NCBI GenBank assembly: GCA_963754235.1
Contig: CAVWFK010000014.1
Location: forward strand, 7,334 to 71,333
Length of the DNA stretch: 64,000 bases
DNA from: DATAYA01 sp963754235
GTDB taxonomy: Bacteria; Pseudomonadota; Alphaproteobacteria; Acetobacterales; Acetobacteraceae
Reading direction: 5' to 3'
Below are positions 62,473 through 64,000 of this stretch, piece after piece (within the stretch, counting starts at the first letter, position 1; each line of letters starts with the position of its first letter). A model generated the notes under the pieces. It searched no databases and was not told the origin of the DNA. It saw only the letters and a list, made by a program, of their open reading frames with translations. The position numbers and the translations under genes are program-made.

Positions 62473-63329
62473 GACACCGACTTAACCCATCGACCCGGCG
62501 ACATTCCGTAGACCTTCTTGAAATGGCGCGTCATATGACTTTGGTCCGCAAAGCCGCACGAGACCGCTGCATCGACCAGCGATGCGCCGTGCCGGATCAG
62601 GGAGCGCGCTTGGTCGAGGCGCCGCATGATGAGGTATCGGTAGGGGCTTGTGCCCAAGCACGCTCGGAAATGCCGAGCCACGGCATATCGGGAAAGTCCG
62701 GCAATCGCTTCCAACTCTGCTGAAGTGACGACGTTCTGGACATTGGCATCAAGGAAGTCGCGCACCTTGCCCACTGCACGCCAGTGACGTGCCGACAGCT
62801 TTCGTCGAGTGACCGACGGATCGGTCGCGGCCAGGGCTTCCGCGAGATCAAGAATGATCTGGTCGCGGTGCAAGTCCTCCAACGCCACGTCGAGATCGTC
62901 GAGTGCTGGCATGATCGCGGCAGTGAGGCGTCTATTAGTCGATACAGCCTCGCGCACGAATGGAAGGGCGCAGCGCGCCTCGCTCAACGCGTCATGAAGG
63001 ACGCGGGGCTCGAGGTAGAGGAGCTTGTAGCGAAAGCCTACGCTGGTCCCGGCGTGACCGTCATGGGTCTCGTCCGGGTGGAGCACGAAAACCTGACCCG
63101 GCACGCTGCGCTCCGCTGCGCCTCTGTACCTGAAGGATTGGACGCCATGCAGCGTGAATCCGATGGCGTACGTGTCGTGTCGGTGCGGATCGAACCCGTG
63201 CCCCGCGAAGAAAGCTTCGATCCGCTCGAATTCCCGACATGGGCGCGCGATCCGTATCCAGTCGGCGGCCGCCGCGCCGCACGATCGTTCAAGACGCTCC
63301 GCCGCACTTTCGTTCACGAGAGACGCCAT
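62469..63329 (-). CDS. AraC family regulator of the LysE-type exporter
   Basis: The 286-residue protein has an N-terminal cupin with HGFDPHRHDTYAIGFTLHGVQSF and SVPGQVFVLHPDETHDG, and a C-terminal double HTH, LEAIAGLSRYAVARHFRACLGTSPYRYLIMRRLDQARSLI then VDAAVSCGFADQSHMTRHFKKVYGMSPGRW. The gene is divergent from the LysE-type gene. AraC proteins of this form are commonly paired with LysE exporters and respond to the exported amino acid or a metabolite. No palindromic site stands out in the 51 bases between them. Confidence 0.9.
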   Translation of the reverse strand: MASLVNESAAERLERSCGAAAADWIRIARPCREFERIEAFFAGHGFDPHRHDTYAIGFTLHGVQSFRYRGAAERSVPGQVFVLHPDETHDGHAGTSVGFRYKLLYLEPRVLHDALSEARCALPFVREAVSTNRRLTAAIMPALDDLDVALEDLHRDQIILDLAEALAATDPSVTRRKLSARHWRAVGKVRDFLDANVQNVVTSAELEAIAGLSRYAVARHFRACLGTSPYRYLIMRRLDQARSLIRHGASLVDAAVSCGFADQSHMTRHFKKVYGMSPGRWVKSVS

Positions 63330-63380
63330 GCGCTTCTATACCGGAAACGCGGTCCTTGCTCGACGTGGAGGGCGCTTGGC

Positions 63381-63972
63381 GTGCAAGGGTTGCCCGGCTT
63401 CGTTTTAGCTCGATTCGCGCTGGCGGGCAGCCCCGGCCCGGCCACTCTGAGCCTGGCCGCCACCGGTGCCGCGTTTGGTGCCCGTCGCGGTCTCGGGTAT
63501 CTGACTGGGATCGTCATGGGCATGGTCGTCGTGATGGGGATCGTCGCGGCGGGCGTGGTGGGCGTTCTTCTGGCATTGCCGGGCGCGACGCCTGTCGTGG
63601 TCGCCATGGCCGCCGCGTATTTTGTCTATCTTGCGTTCCGCATCGCCACTGCGCCACCCTTGTCGGAGCGGACCGACCAGCATCGCCAGCCCTCGTTCGC
63701 TGGTGGCATATTTCTGTCGCTCGTGAATCCGAAGGGCTAGCCGCCATGGCCGCCCTGTTCTCCGGCTTTGTGCTGGTACGGAGCGTCTGGAGCTGGACGC
63801 TGCGGCCAAGACGATCGTGCTGGTGGCGATCATCACCACGGTCAACATGGCGTGGCTCTTCGCCGGAGCAGCGCTCACGCAATTCTTTCGAAAACCCAGT
63901 ACCAACCGGGCCATAAACGTGACCTTTGCCGTCCTTCTCGTCGCGTCCGTTGCCTTTGCGCTGTCGTTCTGA
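63381..63972 (+). CDS. LysE family exporter, two frameshifts
   Basis: The inner-membrane exporter starts with GTG at 63381 and has FALAGSPGPATLSLAATGAAFGARRGLGYLTGI, the LysE signature. A missing base near 63740 makes a TAG in place of the next codon (SLVNPKG then YAAMAALFSGFVLV), and another near 63782 separates LVR from ERLELDAAAKTIVLVAIITTVNMAWLF. Correcting both gives about 198 residues, a normal length, ending VLLVASVAFALSF. It exports an amino acid or similar metabolite. GGAGGG lies eight bases before the GTG. Confidence 0.82.
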
Positions 63973-64000
63973 GCGCTTGCCTCCGTCCAGTGCGGGATCA

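Overview
The window is GC-rich DNA from a chromosome that looks alphaproteobacterial, most likely Rhodospirillales/Acetobacteraceae. This is inferred from the back-to-back miaA/serB pair, the SUV3-like helicase + S4 protein pair, the abundance of solute-binding-protein transporters and the codon bias; no rRNA or tRNA gene was found to confirm it. Housekeeping genes (miaA, serB, hslR-type S4 protein, SUV3-like helicase, tadA, a RluB-type pseudouridine synthase, rsmD, recO, dnaE) form two islands, about 1-1050 and 34100-49060. Between and around them are catabolic and transport clusters.

Layout. (i) 1-1570: miaA (cut by the window edge), serB, a decayed IS630 end and a DUF6429 gene. (ii) 1600-13290, all minus strand: an apparent sugar-acid operon with a crotonase, an HpcH/HpaI aldolase, a 2-hydroxyacid dehydrogenase, a sugar ABC transporter (binding protein and two permeases), a protein that resembles D-apionate lactonase (ApnL), a TauD-type dioxygenase and a Rieske protein with a large extra domain; a PhzF-type isomerase lies upstream. 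(iii) 13520-20590, plus strand: an unknown protein, an acetolactate-synthase-like ThDP enzyme and a branched-chain-type ABC system whose second permease and both ATPases are one polypeptide (LivM-LivG-LivF). (iv) 20680-27900: LysR / beta-keto-acid cleavage enzyme / shikimate-dehydrogenase-like operon, divergent from an agmatinase-family hydrolase and a leucine-dehydrogenase-like enzyme, then a polar amino acid ABC system. (v) 28170-31800: EmrAB-type efflux pump controlled by a divergent TetR gene with three visible operators. (vi) 32000-34080: a small exported protein and a scar made of a truncated SDR gene and a decayed IS630 transposase. (vii) 34100-49060: housekeeping island, plus a HigBA toxin-antitoxin pair and an iron-type ABC transporter. 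(viii) 49160-61080: a hydrolase, a GntR-regulated enolase-superfamily gene, an amino-acid-type transporter, a two-subunit N,N-dimethylformamidase-like amidohydrolase, a peptide-type binding protein, a second enolase-superfamily enzyme, an aspartoacylase-family deacylase and an RraA-type protein. (ix) 61170-64000: a methyltransferase, a DUF2147 protein and an AraC/LysE pair.

How the parts may work together. Region ii would import a sugar or sugar acid, open an apionolactone-like lactone, and oxidise and cleave the product. Region viii would import a small amide, hydrolyse it with the DMFase-like enzyme and process the acid with the enolase-superfamily, deacylase and RraA-type enzymes. Both assignments are inferences from families and synteny. 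Four transporters lack their own ATPase gene.

Caution. Many genes, including the essential dnaE, are broken by single-base insertions or deletions, several at homopolymer runs. This looks more like assembly error than genuine decay, except for the transposase and SDR remnants.
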